NCBI GenBank assembly: GCA_910578345.1
Contig: CAJTRA010000021.1
Location: forward strand, 1 to 44,956
Direction of reading: 5' to 3'
DNA: 44,956 nt
Source: an uncultured Lachnospiraceae bacterium
GTDB taxonomy: Bacteria > Bacillota > Clostridia > Lachnospirales > Lachnospiraceae
Under the pieces are notes generated by a model. It worked only from the letters and a program-made list of their open reading frames with translations. It did not search any database and was not told the DNA's origin. Within the stretch, counting starts at the first letter, position 1. The number at the start of each line of letters is the position of its first letter. Below, one piece after another: positions 35,602 to 43,793 of the stretch. The translations under genes were made by a program, and so were the position numbers.

Positions 35602-35730
35602 ATGAATTTCAGCTTCCGGATCCTATCAAGATATATATGGAAGTTCGCATGGAGTGAAAGCGTAATTCCGAATTATGTTGTCGATAGAAAACAGATACAT
35701 GCAGACAGAACAGGAGGAAAGCCTATATGA
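35602..35730 (+). CDS. 42-codon leader ORF overlapping the response-regulator start
   Basis: ATG 35602 follows GGAGA with an 8-base gap and encodes 42 residues (MNFSFRILSRYIWKFAWSES at the start), aromatic and basic in the first half, hydrophilic after. Its TGA (35728-35730) overlaps the response-regulator ATG (35727-35729) as ATGA, the usual arrangement for translational coupling. It begins 36 bases after the predicted -10 box, so it is the first frame of the transcript. No family is recognised. It could be a coupling leader, a small regulatory peptide or a chance ORF. Confidence 0.5.
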   Translation: MNFSFRILSRYIWKFAWSESVIPNYVVDRKQIHADRTGGKPI

Positions 35731-36404
35731 AGTCAAAACTGCTGCTCGTAGATGACGAGCCGGGGATCGTGGAAATGATGAAAAGTTATTTCGAGCCGCG
35801 CTATGAGGTGCTTACGGCTTACAGCGGCGAGGAGGCGCTTGACAGGGTGGCTGCCATGCCGGACCTGATCCTTCTGGATATCAATATGCCAGAGATGGAC
35901 GGTCTGGCGGTCTGCCGGAAGATCCGGGATCATCTCGCCTGTCCCATTCTGTTTCTTACGGCTCGCATGGAGGCGGCCGACAAGATCAGGGGATTCGGCG
36001 CCGGGGCGGATGATTATATCGTGAAACCTTTTGACTTAGACGAGCTGGGAGCGCGGGTGGAGGCTCATCTGCGGCGGGAACAGCGCAGGCAGGGCAGCGC
36101 GGCAGTGCGCTTTTTCGGAGAGGGGGAGCTTTGCGTGGATTACTCTGCCCGGACGGCGGCGGTCAATGGAGAGGAGATTGTTTTTTCCAGACGGGAGTTC
36201 GATATTCTGGCGTTATTGTCGCTTCATGCGGGACAGGTCTTTGACAGGGAGCGTATCTACGAGGCAGTCTGGGGACTGGAAGGGGACGGCAGCAGCGATG
36301 TGGTGATGGAGCATATCCGGAAGATCCGGGGCAAGCTTACTGCCTGCACGCAGCAGAGCTATATTGAGACGGTCTGGGGGTGTGGATATCGATGGAACGG
36401 CTGA
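35727..36404 (+). CDS. OmpR family response regulator
   Basis: A 225-residue two-domain regulator. The receiver (~1-120) has the acidic pair D9/D10 (LLVDDEPGIVEMM), phospho-acceptor D51 (LILLDINMPEMDG), T in LFLTARMEAAD and K in DDYIVKPFDLDEL. The C-terminal winged helix (~130-225) has FSRREFDILALLSLH and SDVVMEHIRKIRGKL, ending with IETVWGCGYRW. AGGAGGAAAG precedes ATG 35727. It overlaps the kinase gene by 13 bases. It most likely binds the TTGAG direct repeats at 35535 and 37737. Confidence 0.95.
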   Translation: MKSKLLLVDDEPGIVEMMKSYFEPRYEVLTAYSGEEALDRVAAMPDLILLDINMPEMDGLAVCRKIRDHLACPILFLTARMEAADKIRGFGAGADDYIVKPFDLDELGARVEAHLRREQRRQGSAAVRFFGEGELCVDYSARTAAVNGEEIVFSRREFDILALLSLHAGQVFDRERIYEAVWGLEGDGSSDVVMEHIRKIRGKLTACTQQSYIETVWGCGYRWNG

Positions 36405-37672
36405 GAAATATGGGATTACGGAGGAGCTTTTTCCTGCTTTCGGTGGTATGCCTGTCGGCGGCGCTGCTGCTGACGGCAGGTATTTATATGGTCTGTGATA
36501 AGTTGGGTGACGGAATTCCCAGAGGGGGCATCGCGATCAGCTATGACGGTGGGATGACAAGCTTAGAAGAGCCGTCACCACGGCAGCAACAGATTCTGGA
36601 GTGGCTGTTCAGGATTCCGCTGCTGGCGGCAATGTTACTTCCGGTGGGCGGCCTGGGACTGGCCGGGGCGCTTTTTTACCGGTGGAAGCTGAAAGCGCCG
36701 ATCCGCATCCTGCAAGAGGGCACGGAACGGATCCGGATGCAGGATCTGGATTTTACGATCCCGGCGGTTTCGGGAGACGAATTGGGGAAGATCTGCGCAG
36801 CGTTCGAGACCATGCGGAGAGAACTGTTAAAGACCAACCAGGAACTGTGGCGGCAGGCAGAGGAGCGCAGACGGCTGAATGCTGCCTTTTCCCATGATCT
36901 GCGAAACCCGGTGACGGTGTTGAAGGGAACGGTGAAGCTGCTGCGACAGGACAGTGAGGATGCGGCAGGCCGGGAACAGGCGCTGAGACGATTGGAGACG
37001 TATACGCTGCGCATCGAACGGTATGTGGAAGCCATGAGCAGTATCCAACGGCTGGAGCAGATGCCGGTCCATAAGAAAACTCTGGATGGGACAACGCTGC
37101 GGCAGGAACTGGAAGAGACGGCGGCGCTGCTTGCGGCAGTGCACAGGCGGTCCGCGCTGCCTGTGTCGGCGGGAGCGTCATCCGTGCCGCTTGTGACAGG
37201 AGGCAGACAACCCGTGCAGCCTGTGGTGGCGAGTGGACCGTCTGTGCAGATTTCGGTTTTGATGCAAGGAGTGACGGAGGCAACGATAGACCATGGGATT
37301 TTTCTCACGGTAGCGGAGAATCTGATCGGTAATGCGGTGCGCTTCGCGAAGCAGGAGGTGAAGATCTGCCTGCGGCAGGAGGGAAGAGGGCTTGTGCTTT
37401 CCGTGTGGGACGACGGGCCAGGGTATCCGGCGTGGCTTGTAAAAGAGGGGCCGAAGCCCTTCGGAAAAGTGACGGAGGATACAGTACATTTCGAGAAAGT
37501 GACGGAGGGCGCAGCGCATTTCGGTAAAGCACCGGAGGACGCAGTGCATATCGGGATGGGACTCTACAGCAGCCAGATACTCTGCGGCAAGCATGGGGGA
37601 GCGCTGCGTCTGGAAAACGGGAGAGGAGAAGAAGACGGAGGCGCGCGGGCGACGGTCGTGCTTGAGGGATAG
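36392..37672 (+). CDS. Sensor histidine kinase
   Basis: A 426-residue membrane kinase with TM1 ~10-32, a short ~45-residue extracellular loop and TM2 ~77-98. A HAMP region follows (IRILQEGTERIRMQDLDFTI), then HisKA with H168 in AFSHDLRNPVTVL. The HATPase has an N-box (ENLIGNAVRFA, ~310), G1 (WDDGPGYP, ~340) and G2 (GMGLYSSQILCGKHGG, ~388). The small sensor loop suggests intramembrane sensing with the transporter, as in BceS-like systems. Two oddities: a Ser/Val/Pro-rich insert (~250-285) before the N-box, and three tandem 10-residue repeats in the ATP lid between G1 and G2. ATG 36392 lies inside the response-regulator gene. Confidence 0.92.
   Translation: MERLRNMGLRRSFFLLSVVCLSAALLLTAGIYMVCDKLGDGIPRGGIAISYDGGMTSLEEPSPRQQQILEWLFRIPLLAAMLLPVGGLGLAGALFYRWKLKAPIRILQEGTERIRMQDLDFTIPAVSGDELGKICAAFETMRRELLKTNQELWRQAEERRRLNAAFSHDLRNPVTVLKGTVKLLRQDSEDAAGREQALRRLETYTLRIERYVEAMSSIQRLEQMPVHKKTLDGTTLRQELEETAALLAAVHRRSALPVSAGASSVPLVTGGRQPVQPVVASGPSVQISVLMQGVTEATIDHGIFLTVAENLIGNAVRFAKQEVKICLRQEGRGLVLSVWDDGPGYPAWLVKEGPKPFGKVTEDTVHFEKVTEGAAHFGKAPEDAVHIGMGLYSSQILCGKHGGALRLENGRGEEDGGARATVVLEG
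37460..37549 (+). repeat. Three 30-bp in-frame tandem repeats in the kinase ATP lid
   Basis: Units 37460-37489, 37490-37519 and 37520-37549 encode FGKVTEDTVH, FEKVTEGAAH and FGKAPEDAVH. They are degenerate copies at ~70-80% base identity, lying between the G1 and G2 boxes, where most kinases have a short flexible lid. Being multiples of three, copy-number change would keep the frame. Confidence 0.85.
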
Positions 37673-37736
37673 AAGGGAGGCCTTGATGGATGTCCTGAAC
37701 GTGAAGCGAAATATCTAAAGTGATAATATTTCAATC

Positions 37737-37768
37737 TTGAGTCTTTTTTGAGATTTATTCTGTACACT
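37737..37768 (+). promoter_or_regulatory. Second TTGAG direct-repeat box and promoter, upstream of the ABC/FtsX genes
   Basis: TTGAG (37737-37741) and TTGAG (37748-37752), again with an 11-base period, are followed ten bases later by TACACT (37763-37768). The repeats, the ATTTAT after the second copy and the -10 spacing match 35535-35566, so the same response regulator should activate the transporter. Confidence 0.7.
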
Positions 37769-37850
37769 CTCCTTTAGGAGCTGCAGGATGTGAGGCTGAT
37801 CATGTTGATCATCGGCAGCATCCAAAGCGAACGAAAGGGAGAGTGTTTTT

Positions 37851-38609
37851 ATGTGGATCGAAGCGAAGAATGTAAGCAGACGATATGGCAGCGGCATCAG
37901 TCAGGTCACTGCGCTGCAGGAGGTCAGTCTGGTGATAAAGCCGGGGGATTTTCTGTCGATTATGGGGCCGTCCGGCAGCGGGAAGAGTACCCTGCTGCAC
38001 CTGTTGTCCGGACTGGACCGGCCGACGACGGGAAGTCTGTGCTATGACGGACGGGACATCTACGGAATGCGGGACAGCGAATTGTCGGCATTTCGCCGCA
38101 GGCGGATCGGGTTTGTCTTTCAGCAGTTTCATCTGCTGCCGGTATTGACGGCGCAGGAGAATATCCTGATGCCGCTTCTTCTGGACGGCAGGAATTTGAC
38201 AAGGAGAGGAAAGCTGACATGCAGCAGGAGAAGCAGGGGTACTGCTGGAGAGGGAGAGGATAACAGCCTCTGTAAAAGAAAGGAACAGGGAACGACAGCG
38301 TACCTGGCACAATTAACTAAGCTGCTGGGACTGGCTGACAGGCTCACGCATCTGCCCCATGAACTGTCCGGCGGACAACAGCAGAGGGTGGCGATTGCCC
38401 GTGCGCTGATCGCCGATCCGGACGTCATCTTTGCGGACGAACCGACCGGAAATCTGGACAGCAAGAGCGGTGAAGAAGTCATGCGGATGCTGGAGGAGAT
38501 TCACCGCAACTTCGGAAAGACGCTGGTGGTGATCACCCATGACGGCCAGATCGCACGACGGGCCAGGCGGCAGTTTGAGATCGTGGACGGAAGACTGTCG
38601 GAAGCCTAA
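37851..38609 (+). CDS. ABC transporter ATP-binding protein, MacB/FtsE-like
   Basis: A 252-residue ATPase: Walker A GPSGSGKST (~39-47), Q-loop FVFQQFHLLPVLTAQENILM, signature HELSGGQQQRVAIARALIAD (~169), Walker B VIFADEPTGNLDS (~192) and H-loop VVITHDGQIARRA. This matches the LolD/MacB/BceA class that partners FtsX-type permeases. A ~32-residue insert (about 118-149, RRGKLTCSRRSRGTAGEGED onward) between the Q-loop region and the signature is unusual for the family. GGGAGAG precedes ATG 37851. It is the first gene after the TTGAG-controlled promoter and pairs with the permease downstream. Confidence 0.92.
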   Translation: MWIEAKNVSRRYGSGISQVTALQEVSLVIKPGDFLSIMGPSGSGKSTLLHLLSGLDRPTTGSLCYDGRDIYGMRDSELSAFRRRRIGFVFQQFHLLPVLTAQENILMPLLLDGRNLTRRGKLTCSRRSRGTAGEGEDNSLCKRKEQGTTAYLAQLTKLLGLADRLTHLPHELSGGQQQRVAIARALIADPDVIFADEPTGNLDSKSGEEVMRMLEEIHRNFGKTLVVITHDGQIARRARRQFEIVDGRLSEA

Positions 38610-38631
38610 AAAAGACGAAAGGAAGGTTAGC

Positions 38632-41145
38632 ATGAGATCCTATCATACATTGGCATGGAAAGAGATTATGGAACAGAAGGTGGTATCCGCTCTGATCTTG
38701 ACAGCAATTATTTTATCGACGATGATGACGACGACGGCAGGACAGTGTACGGGCGTGCTTTCGGCCATGCGCAGGCAGCAGGCGGTCATGATCGGAGGTG
38801 ACCGTCATGCGACTTTGGTACAGCTTGACGAGGAAAAGGTACAGGTGCTGGAAGCGGATGAGCGGTTTTCCTATACGGGCCGGTCGATTCCGCTTGGCAG
38901 CATGGAACTGAATGACCTGTTGCAGCTGAGCTTGACAGAGTATCAGGGAAAAAGCATGGAGACGATCCCGGCACATACGAAATTGGCAGAAGGGCGGCTG
39001 CCGGAAGCGCCGATGGAGATCGCGCTGCCAAAAGATGCGCTGCAGTTTCTCGGATTCGACGGTAAAATAGGGGACAGGATATCCCTGTCTTTATCAAAAG
39101 CGCTTCGACACGGTATTGTTACGGAGGCTTACGACTATCGGGCGGATTTTGTCCTTACCGGTATTACGGAGAGTAATTATTTGGGATACACGGCCGGATC
39201 GATCGTGGGACTGGCCGGGGAAGGAACGGCGAAGGCAGTGCTGCCCTCCGCGTATTTATATTACAATCTGGATGTGCGGGTGAAGGATCCGAAGGGATTC
39301 CAGGCCTGTATGGACGACATCGGCGAGAAACTGGATATCCACGCACTGGATACGATCTGCAACCGTCCTTATCTGCGGGCGCTGGGCATCCGGTACAACG
39401 AGGAGGAAGACAACTCCATGGTGATGGACGGTCTGGATGACGCCGGCTTTTCTTATATGATGCTGGCCGGTGTCCTGGTGACGGGCCTGATCCTGGCGGC
39501 AGCCGGGCTGGTGATCTACAATATATTAAAGATTGCCGTGATGAGGCGAACGGAGCAGTATGGCATCCTGCGGGCAATCGGTGCACGGAAAGGGCAGGTA
39601 TACAGGATCGTGGCAAAAGAGGTGCTTTTGTTGTGTGCACTGGGCATTCCGGCGGGGATGCTGCTTGGAAGGCTGTCCGCCAAAGGAATCCTGGGAGCGG
39701 CGCTTGGGCAGCTTTCACCGGAACTGTTTCTTGTGCAGGATGCGGCACAGCTGCAGGAACTGATCTTAGCCAATGATTCCGGTAAAGGGGGATACCTTGC
39801 GGTGAGTGCGCTGATCACACTGGCGGCTGCGTTTCTGGCAGCGGCGCCGGCGGCGCGGTATGCGGCGAAAGTTTCTCCTGTAACGGCGATACGCGAGACA
39901 GCGGGCAGGAACTTTAAGCGGAGAATCCGTAAGGCGCGAAACATACGGCATTTTGAGCGGTATTATGCGAGACTCAACCTGGGGCGCAACGGGAGCCGCA
40001 CGGCGGTCACGATTTTGTCTCTGGTCATGAGCATTACCGTGTTTATCACATTACAGAGCGCTCTTTCGATGCTGGATGTCTCGGATGCCGTGTCGGAGCA
40101 TCTGGGGGATTATTCGGTGGTCAATGAGTACGTCGGATTTACGGCAGACGAACTGGCGGACATGGAGGCGGACAAGAATACGGCGGCAGTGGCGGCGCAG
40201 CAGTTTTCGCTCTATGAACTGGATGCGCAGTATAAGCCGGCAGGGATAGAGACGGATGTCACGCTGGGTATGGGGGAAACCTTTCAGGTATTCGGATTAA
40301 ATGGTGGCTGGATGGACTATGCTTTTGTGCAGAGGCTGCCGGAAGACGTGCTGGACGCTTTGAAAGCGGGTAAAGGATGTGTGGTGCGTAATCCCTTGCA
40401 GTTTGAGTTCGAGGGGCAGAAGATCGGGACGACCTGTATCGAGGAGGGGCGGACCATAACCGTGTCCGGAAAGAAACTGCCGGTACTGTTATCCCTGAGT
40501 GGTTACGACGCTTATTTCAGCGTGGGAAACAGCGGCTTTACCAACGGCGTGCAGGTGATCGTGAGCGATAAGATCTATGGACAACTGACCGGAAAAGATG
40601 TCTACGCGGAACTGCGGCCGTTATTAATAGAGGATGCGGACCGGTCGGCCTTCGAGCAGAGGCTTGCGGCGCTTTGCAGACGGCGGGCCGGGACGACCTG
40701 GGTATCCTACGAGCAGACGGACAGACAGCTTCAGGAGAGCGCTGCCCAGATCAATCTGCTGGCGTGGGGACTGATCCTGCTGATCGGGATGATTGGGATC
40801 TTAAATATCATCAATACGGTCTATACGAATATCCATACAAGAGTGAAAGAGATCGGGACCCAGCGTGCGGTCGGCATGAGCATGGAAAGCCTGTACAGGA
40901 CTTTTCTGTGGGAAGGCGCCTACTATGGCATGATCGCGGCGGTGACAGGCAGTATCAGCGGCTATCTGTGCACCGTGCTCACGGAGGCCGCTGCATCTGG
41001 CGAACTTACGCTGACGCCCGTACCGGCAGTGCCGATCCTGGAGGCTGCGGCGGTTTCCGTGGTGGCCTGCCTGCTTGCGACGGCGGCGCCGCTTAAGAGG
41101 ATAGCGAAGATGGGCATTGTGGAGGCCATCGGGGCGGTGGAGTGA
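38632..41145 (+). CDS. FtsX-like ABC transporter permease, duplicated type
   Basis: An 837-residue membrane protein. TM1 is ~18-38, followed by a large extracellular domain and an FtsX core of three helices (~275-300, 336-355, 386-410; MRRTEQYGILRAIGARKGQV is the cytoplasmic coupling segment). Then comes a second copy: TM ~457-478, another extracellular domain, and a core at ~706-731, 765-783 and 800-820 (VKEIGTQRAVGMSMESLYR). This layout is that of macrolide-exporter or lantibiotic/AMP-responsive FtsX permeases. ATG 38632 has GGAAGG upstream. It is convergent with the AraC gene, 8 bases away. With the two-component system it probably senses or clears an envelope-active compound; the compound is unknown. 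Confidence 0.9.
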   Translation: MRSYHTLAWKEIMEQKVVSALILTAIILSTMMTTTAGQCTGVLSAMRRQQAVMIGGDRHATLVQLDEEKVQVLEADERFSYTGRSIPLGSMELNDLLQLSLTEYQGKSMETIPAHTKLAEGRLPEAPMEIALPKDALQFLGFDGKIGDRISLSLSKALRHGIVTEAYDYRADFVLTGITESNYLGYTAGSIVGLAGEGTAKAVLPSAYLYYNLDVRVKDPKGFQACMDDIGEKLDIHALDTICNRPYLRALGIRYNEEEDNSMVMDGLDDAGFSYMMLAGVLVTGLILAAAGLVIYNILKIAVMRRTEQYGILRAIGARKGQVYRIVAKEVLLLCALGIPAGMLLGRLSAKGILGAALGQLSPELFLVQDAAQLQELILANDSGKGGYLAVSALITLAAAFLAAAPAARYAAKVSPVTAIRETAGRNFKRRIRKARNIRHFERYYARLNLGRNGSRTAVTILSLVMSITVFITLQSALSMLDVSDAVSEHLGDYSVVNEYVGFTADELADMEADKNTAAVAAQQFSLYELDAQYKPAGIETDVTLGMGETFQVFGLNGGWMDYAFVQRLPEDVLDALKAGKGCVVRNPLQFEFEGQKIGTTCIEEGRTITVSGKKLPVLLSLSGYDAYFSVGNSGFTNGVQVIVSDKIYGQLTGKDVYAELRPLLIEDADRSAFEQRLAALCRRRAGTTWVSYEQTDRQLQESAAQINLLAWGLILLIGMIGILNIINTVYTNIHTRVKEIGTQRAVGMSMESLYRTFLWEGAYYGMIAAVTGSISGYLCTVLTEAAASGELTLTPVPAVPILEAAAVSVVACLLATAAPLKRIAKMGIVEAIGAVE

Positions 41146-41153
41146 GGGAAAGA

Positions 41154-42068
41154 TCAGGGGGAATTTGGCGTTTCGGGAAGATCTGCCGGATTTCCCCAGA
41201 TATAATCCCGGAATTCTTTGGGAGAGTATTGATAATTTTTCTTGAACTGCTTACAAAAGTAGGAGGTAGAAGCGAAACCGACGGAATAGGCTATGGTAGT
41301 AATTGAAAGATAGGGGTCTTTTAACAGGGCGCAGGCGCGTTCCAGGCGGATCTTATTGAGTAGCTGGTTAGGCGCGATCCCATACTGTTTCTTGACACAT
41401 CGGATCAGATGGGAGGGATGGCAGTTAAGTGTTTTGGACAGGTCGTCCATGGTAAACTGTTCCGCATAGTGAAAGTTAAAATATTGCAGGGCAGAGTAGG
41501 CAATGCCGTTGTCGTCAGAAGTGTCCGGCGTGACAGCCAGGATGTTCAGCAGGCGCATGAGCAGCTCTTGTTGATGGAACAAGTTGTTATCCGAGGTAAG
41601 AACTGTGCGGGAGTCTGTGAAGAAGTCGATGGAACGTCTTTCTAACTGTTGCAGAATAGAGAGGACATTCTGTGCGGCCGCTTCAGGCAGAGCCTGTTCC
41701 TGCAGGAAAGACAGCGTATATTTATTGTCTTTGAATTCAGAGTTAGGTTCCCAGGGAAGACGATAGGAGACATCTGAGATCTCGATCGTCTCGTTTGTGC
41801 TGAAATGAAGCCAGTGAAAAAGTGTTTTCTCCGTACAGATCCTGCTGCCCTGATGAGGGGTATAAGGCGGGATCAGCAGGATATGATTCTGTGATACAAT
41901 GAATTCCTGTTGTCCGACAAGCATATAGAGAGTCCCGGTTTCCACCATGATCAGGTCAAAGAAACTGACGCCCTTGCGGTTGTTATGTTTATCACCTGGA
42001 CGATAGATGGCGTTCCCGGAATGAGAATACCAGGGAAAGGGCGGAACATGGATATTGATAAAGGACAT
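41154..42068 (-). CDS. AraC family regulator of the third sugar importer
   Basis: A 304-residue regulator. The N-terminal cupin-like sensor (FFDLIMVETGTLYMLVGQQE; HILLIPPYTPHQGSRIC) is followed by two helix-turn-helices at the C-terminus (FTMDDLSKTLNCHPSHLIRC; LSITTIAYSVGFASTSYFCK, QFKKNYQYSPKEFRDY). The start at 42068 is chosen because CGGAGG lies just upstream; the frame extends 11 codons further without support. It is divergent from the binding-protein gene at 42350 and probably activates it with the imported sugar as effector. Confidence 0.9.
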   Translation of the reverse strand: MSFINIHVPPFPWYSHSGNAIYRPGDKHNNRKGVSFFDLIMVETGTLYMLVGQQEFIVSQNHILLIPPYTPHQGSRICTEKTLFHWLHFSTNETIEISDVSYRLPWEPNSEFKDNKYTLSFLQEQALPEAAAQNVLSILQQLERRSIDFFTDSRTVLTSDNNLFHQQELLMRLLNILAVTPDTSDDNGIAYSALQYFNFHYAEQFTMDDLSKTLNCHPSHLIRCVKKQYGIAPNQLLNKIRLERACALLKDPYLSITTIAYSVGFASTSYFCKQFKKNYQYSPKEFRDYIWGNPADLPETPNSP

Positions 42069-42349
42069 GGAAAACCTCCGTAAAAATAAAATGGTGCACA
42101 ATTTCTGTAAAATGCAAATTTTGTCATATCAATTATAGCGTGATTACGCTGTTTTTTCAATATTAATTCAATCAAATGCTAAAAATGTGTCATTGATTTT
42201 GATCATTTTCTTATATATTCCTGCTAATTAAACTGTATAAAGTTGTGAGGAAATTGGATATAATTGCAATTAAGTTAGCAAATAGTAACAAATAGTTTCG
42301 ACGGATGTTTCTGAGGAGATAGAAATTTCCACAAAAGAAAGGAGTAAGA
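42069..42349. promoter_or_regulatory. Divergent AraC/binding-protein regulatory region
   Basis: 281 AT-rich bases without a gene. TGCAATTAAGTT at 42265-42276 also occurs at 5095-5106, in the regulatory region of the first importer, followed in both places by AGCAAATAG-like sequence nearby. I could not single out one convincing promoter. AGGAG lies before ATG 42350. Confidence 0.4.
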
Positions 42350-43696
42350 ATGAAAAAGAAATTGTTAGTTGGTTTGTTGGCATCTTCCATGATCCTCGGC
42401 TTGACGGCCTGTGGCGATTCTGGCAAGGGGGGGGGGAATACAGACCCCGCAGGAAGCACGCAGGATGACGGGACGTCACAGGAGAGTACAGACACTGCAG
42501 GAACTGACACCGTAGAGGATAGCGGCGGAAATGCAGACAGCGGCGACAGCCTGGAAGTCTGGGTACGGAACAGTTATTTTGATGAAGTCACCACAGCGGC
42601 AGCAGACTTCACAGAGCAGACAGGCATTGCCGTGACGGTGTCGGAGCCTTCCAATATGTCGGATGATCTGGCGCTTGCGTTGTCTTCCGGGGATGCGTCG
42701 GATATTGTTTCCATCGACTGTGTACTTGTGCCGTATTATGCGTCGATCGGCGCATTGAAGGATATCACCACAGAGTTTGCGGCGTTGGAATATAAGGATA
42801 CCTTTTCCGGTGGTCTGCTGGACTTATCTACATATGAAGGGAAACAGTATGCAGTGCCTTTTGCGCCGGATGTCAGTGTACTGCTCTATAACAAAGACAT
42901 CTTCGAGGCGAATGGACTTGATCCTGAGGCGCCGCCTAGGACATGGGAGGAATTGATCGCGGCAGCACAGGCCTGTACCAGTGAAGATGTGTATGGTTAT
43001 ATGTTTGCAGCCTCCGACGCCGGCGGCATGATGTTCACTTTCTGTCCATACATCTGGTGTAACGGCGGTGAATTCACCAGCGAAGACGGTACGGAATCCA
43101 TGTTGAATCAGCCGGAAGCTGTGGAAGCACTCCAGTTGATCACTGACATGGTTTATGAATATCAGGTGACACCGGAAAGTATTACCTCTTATGACTGGAC
43201 GGCGACAGAGGATGCTTTCAAGGCACAGAAAGCGGCTATGATCGTGCAGGGCAGCTCCGCGGTGGGGAATATTGTGAATGGCGGTTATGATTTTAATGCC
43301 GGCTGTGCGTTGATTCCTTCCCCAGATGGAAGCAAGTATGCTTCTTTCTCCGGCGGCGACAGTATAGCGATTTTAGCGGATACAGACAAGCAGGATGAGG
43401 CATGGCAGTTTGTACAGTATTGTCTCAGCAAGGAAGTACAGGTAGATCAGTTGGCAGCGTATGGCAATATTCCGTCCCGTGCGGATCTGTTTGAGAATGA
43501 CATCTTCGGTTCCCATGCAGAGTATGATGTGCTCAGACAGGCGTTGGAAGTGGGAGAGGCGCCGTACAGCCTGAAATATAATGAAATGTATACACCCTGG
43601 ATCGATGCGGTACAGTTTGCGCTGAATCAGGAGAAGACTCCGGAAGAAGCGTTTGCTGACGCGAAAGAGGAGATTGACGCTCTTCTTTCAGAATAA
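42350..43696 (+). CDS. Sugar ABC transporter substrate-binding lipoprotein, third importer
   Basis: A 448-residue family-1 solute-binding protein. Lipoprotein signal MKKKLLVGLL with lipobox LTACGDS is followed by a G/D/T/S linker. The binding domain contains LEVWVRNSYFDEVTTAAADF, YAVPFAPDVSVLLYNKDIFE and KAAMIVQGSSAVGNIVNGGY. The frame is intact, including a G9 tract near 42427-42435 right after the lipobox, which is a potential slippage site. AAAGGAG precedes ATG 42350. It is divergent from the AraC gene and followed by two permeases, the second one truncated. Confidence 0.93.
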   Translation: MKKKLLVGLLASSMILGLTACGDSGKGGGNTDPAGSTQDDGTSQESTDTAGTDTVEDSGGNADSGDSLEVWVRNSYFDEVTTAAADFTEQTGIAVTVSEPSNMSDDLALALSSGDASDIVSIDCVLVPYYASIGALKDITTEFAALEYKDTFSGGLLDLSTYEGKQYAVPFAPDVSVLLYNKDIFEANGLDPEAPPRTWEELIAAAQACTSEDVYGYMFAASDAGGMMFTFCPYIWCNGGEFTSEDGTESMLNQPEAVEALQLITDMVYEYQVTPESITSYDWTATEDAFKAQKAAMIVQGSSAVGNIVNGGYDFNAGCALIPSPDGSKYASFSGGDSIAILADTDKQDEAWQFVQYCLSKEVQVDQLAAYGNIPSRADLFENDIFGSHAEYDVLRQALEVGEAPYSLKYNEMYTPWIDAVQFALNQEKTPEEAFADAKEEIDALLSE

Positions 43697-43717
43697 GAAG
43701 AATGTTGAAAGAGTCGG

Positions 43718-43747
43718 CCGCATTTCGTTTCAATCAGCGGAATGCGG
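43718..43747 (+). terminator. Stem-loop between binding protein and permease genes of the third importer
   Basis: CCGCATTTCG (43718-43727) pairs with CGGAATGCGG (43738-43747) with one G-U pair, followed after TGG by CTTTTT. It is a likely partial terminator that lowers permease expression, matching the layout at 6797 and 15118. Confidence 0.7.
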
Positions 43748-43793
43748 TGGCTTTTTGGAATAGAGGCCCGATAGACGGGCAGGGGGTGTATCG

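Noticed and set aside
37460..37549. CRISPR-like direct repeats
   Set aside because: The 30-bp units abut without spacers and are coding, in frame, within the kinase gene.
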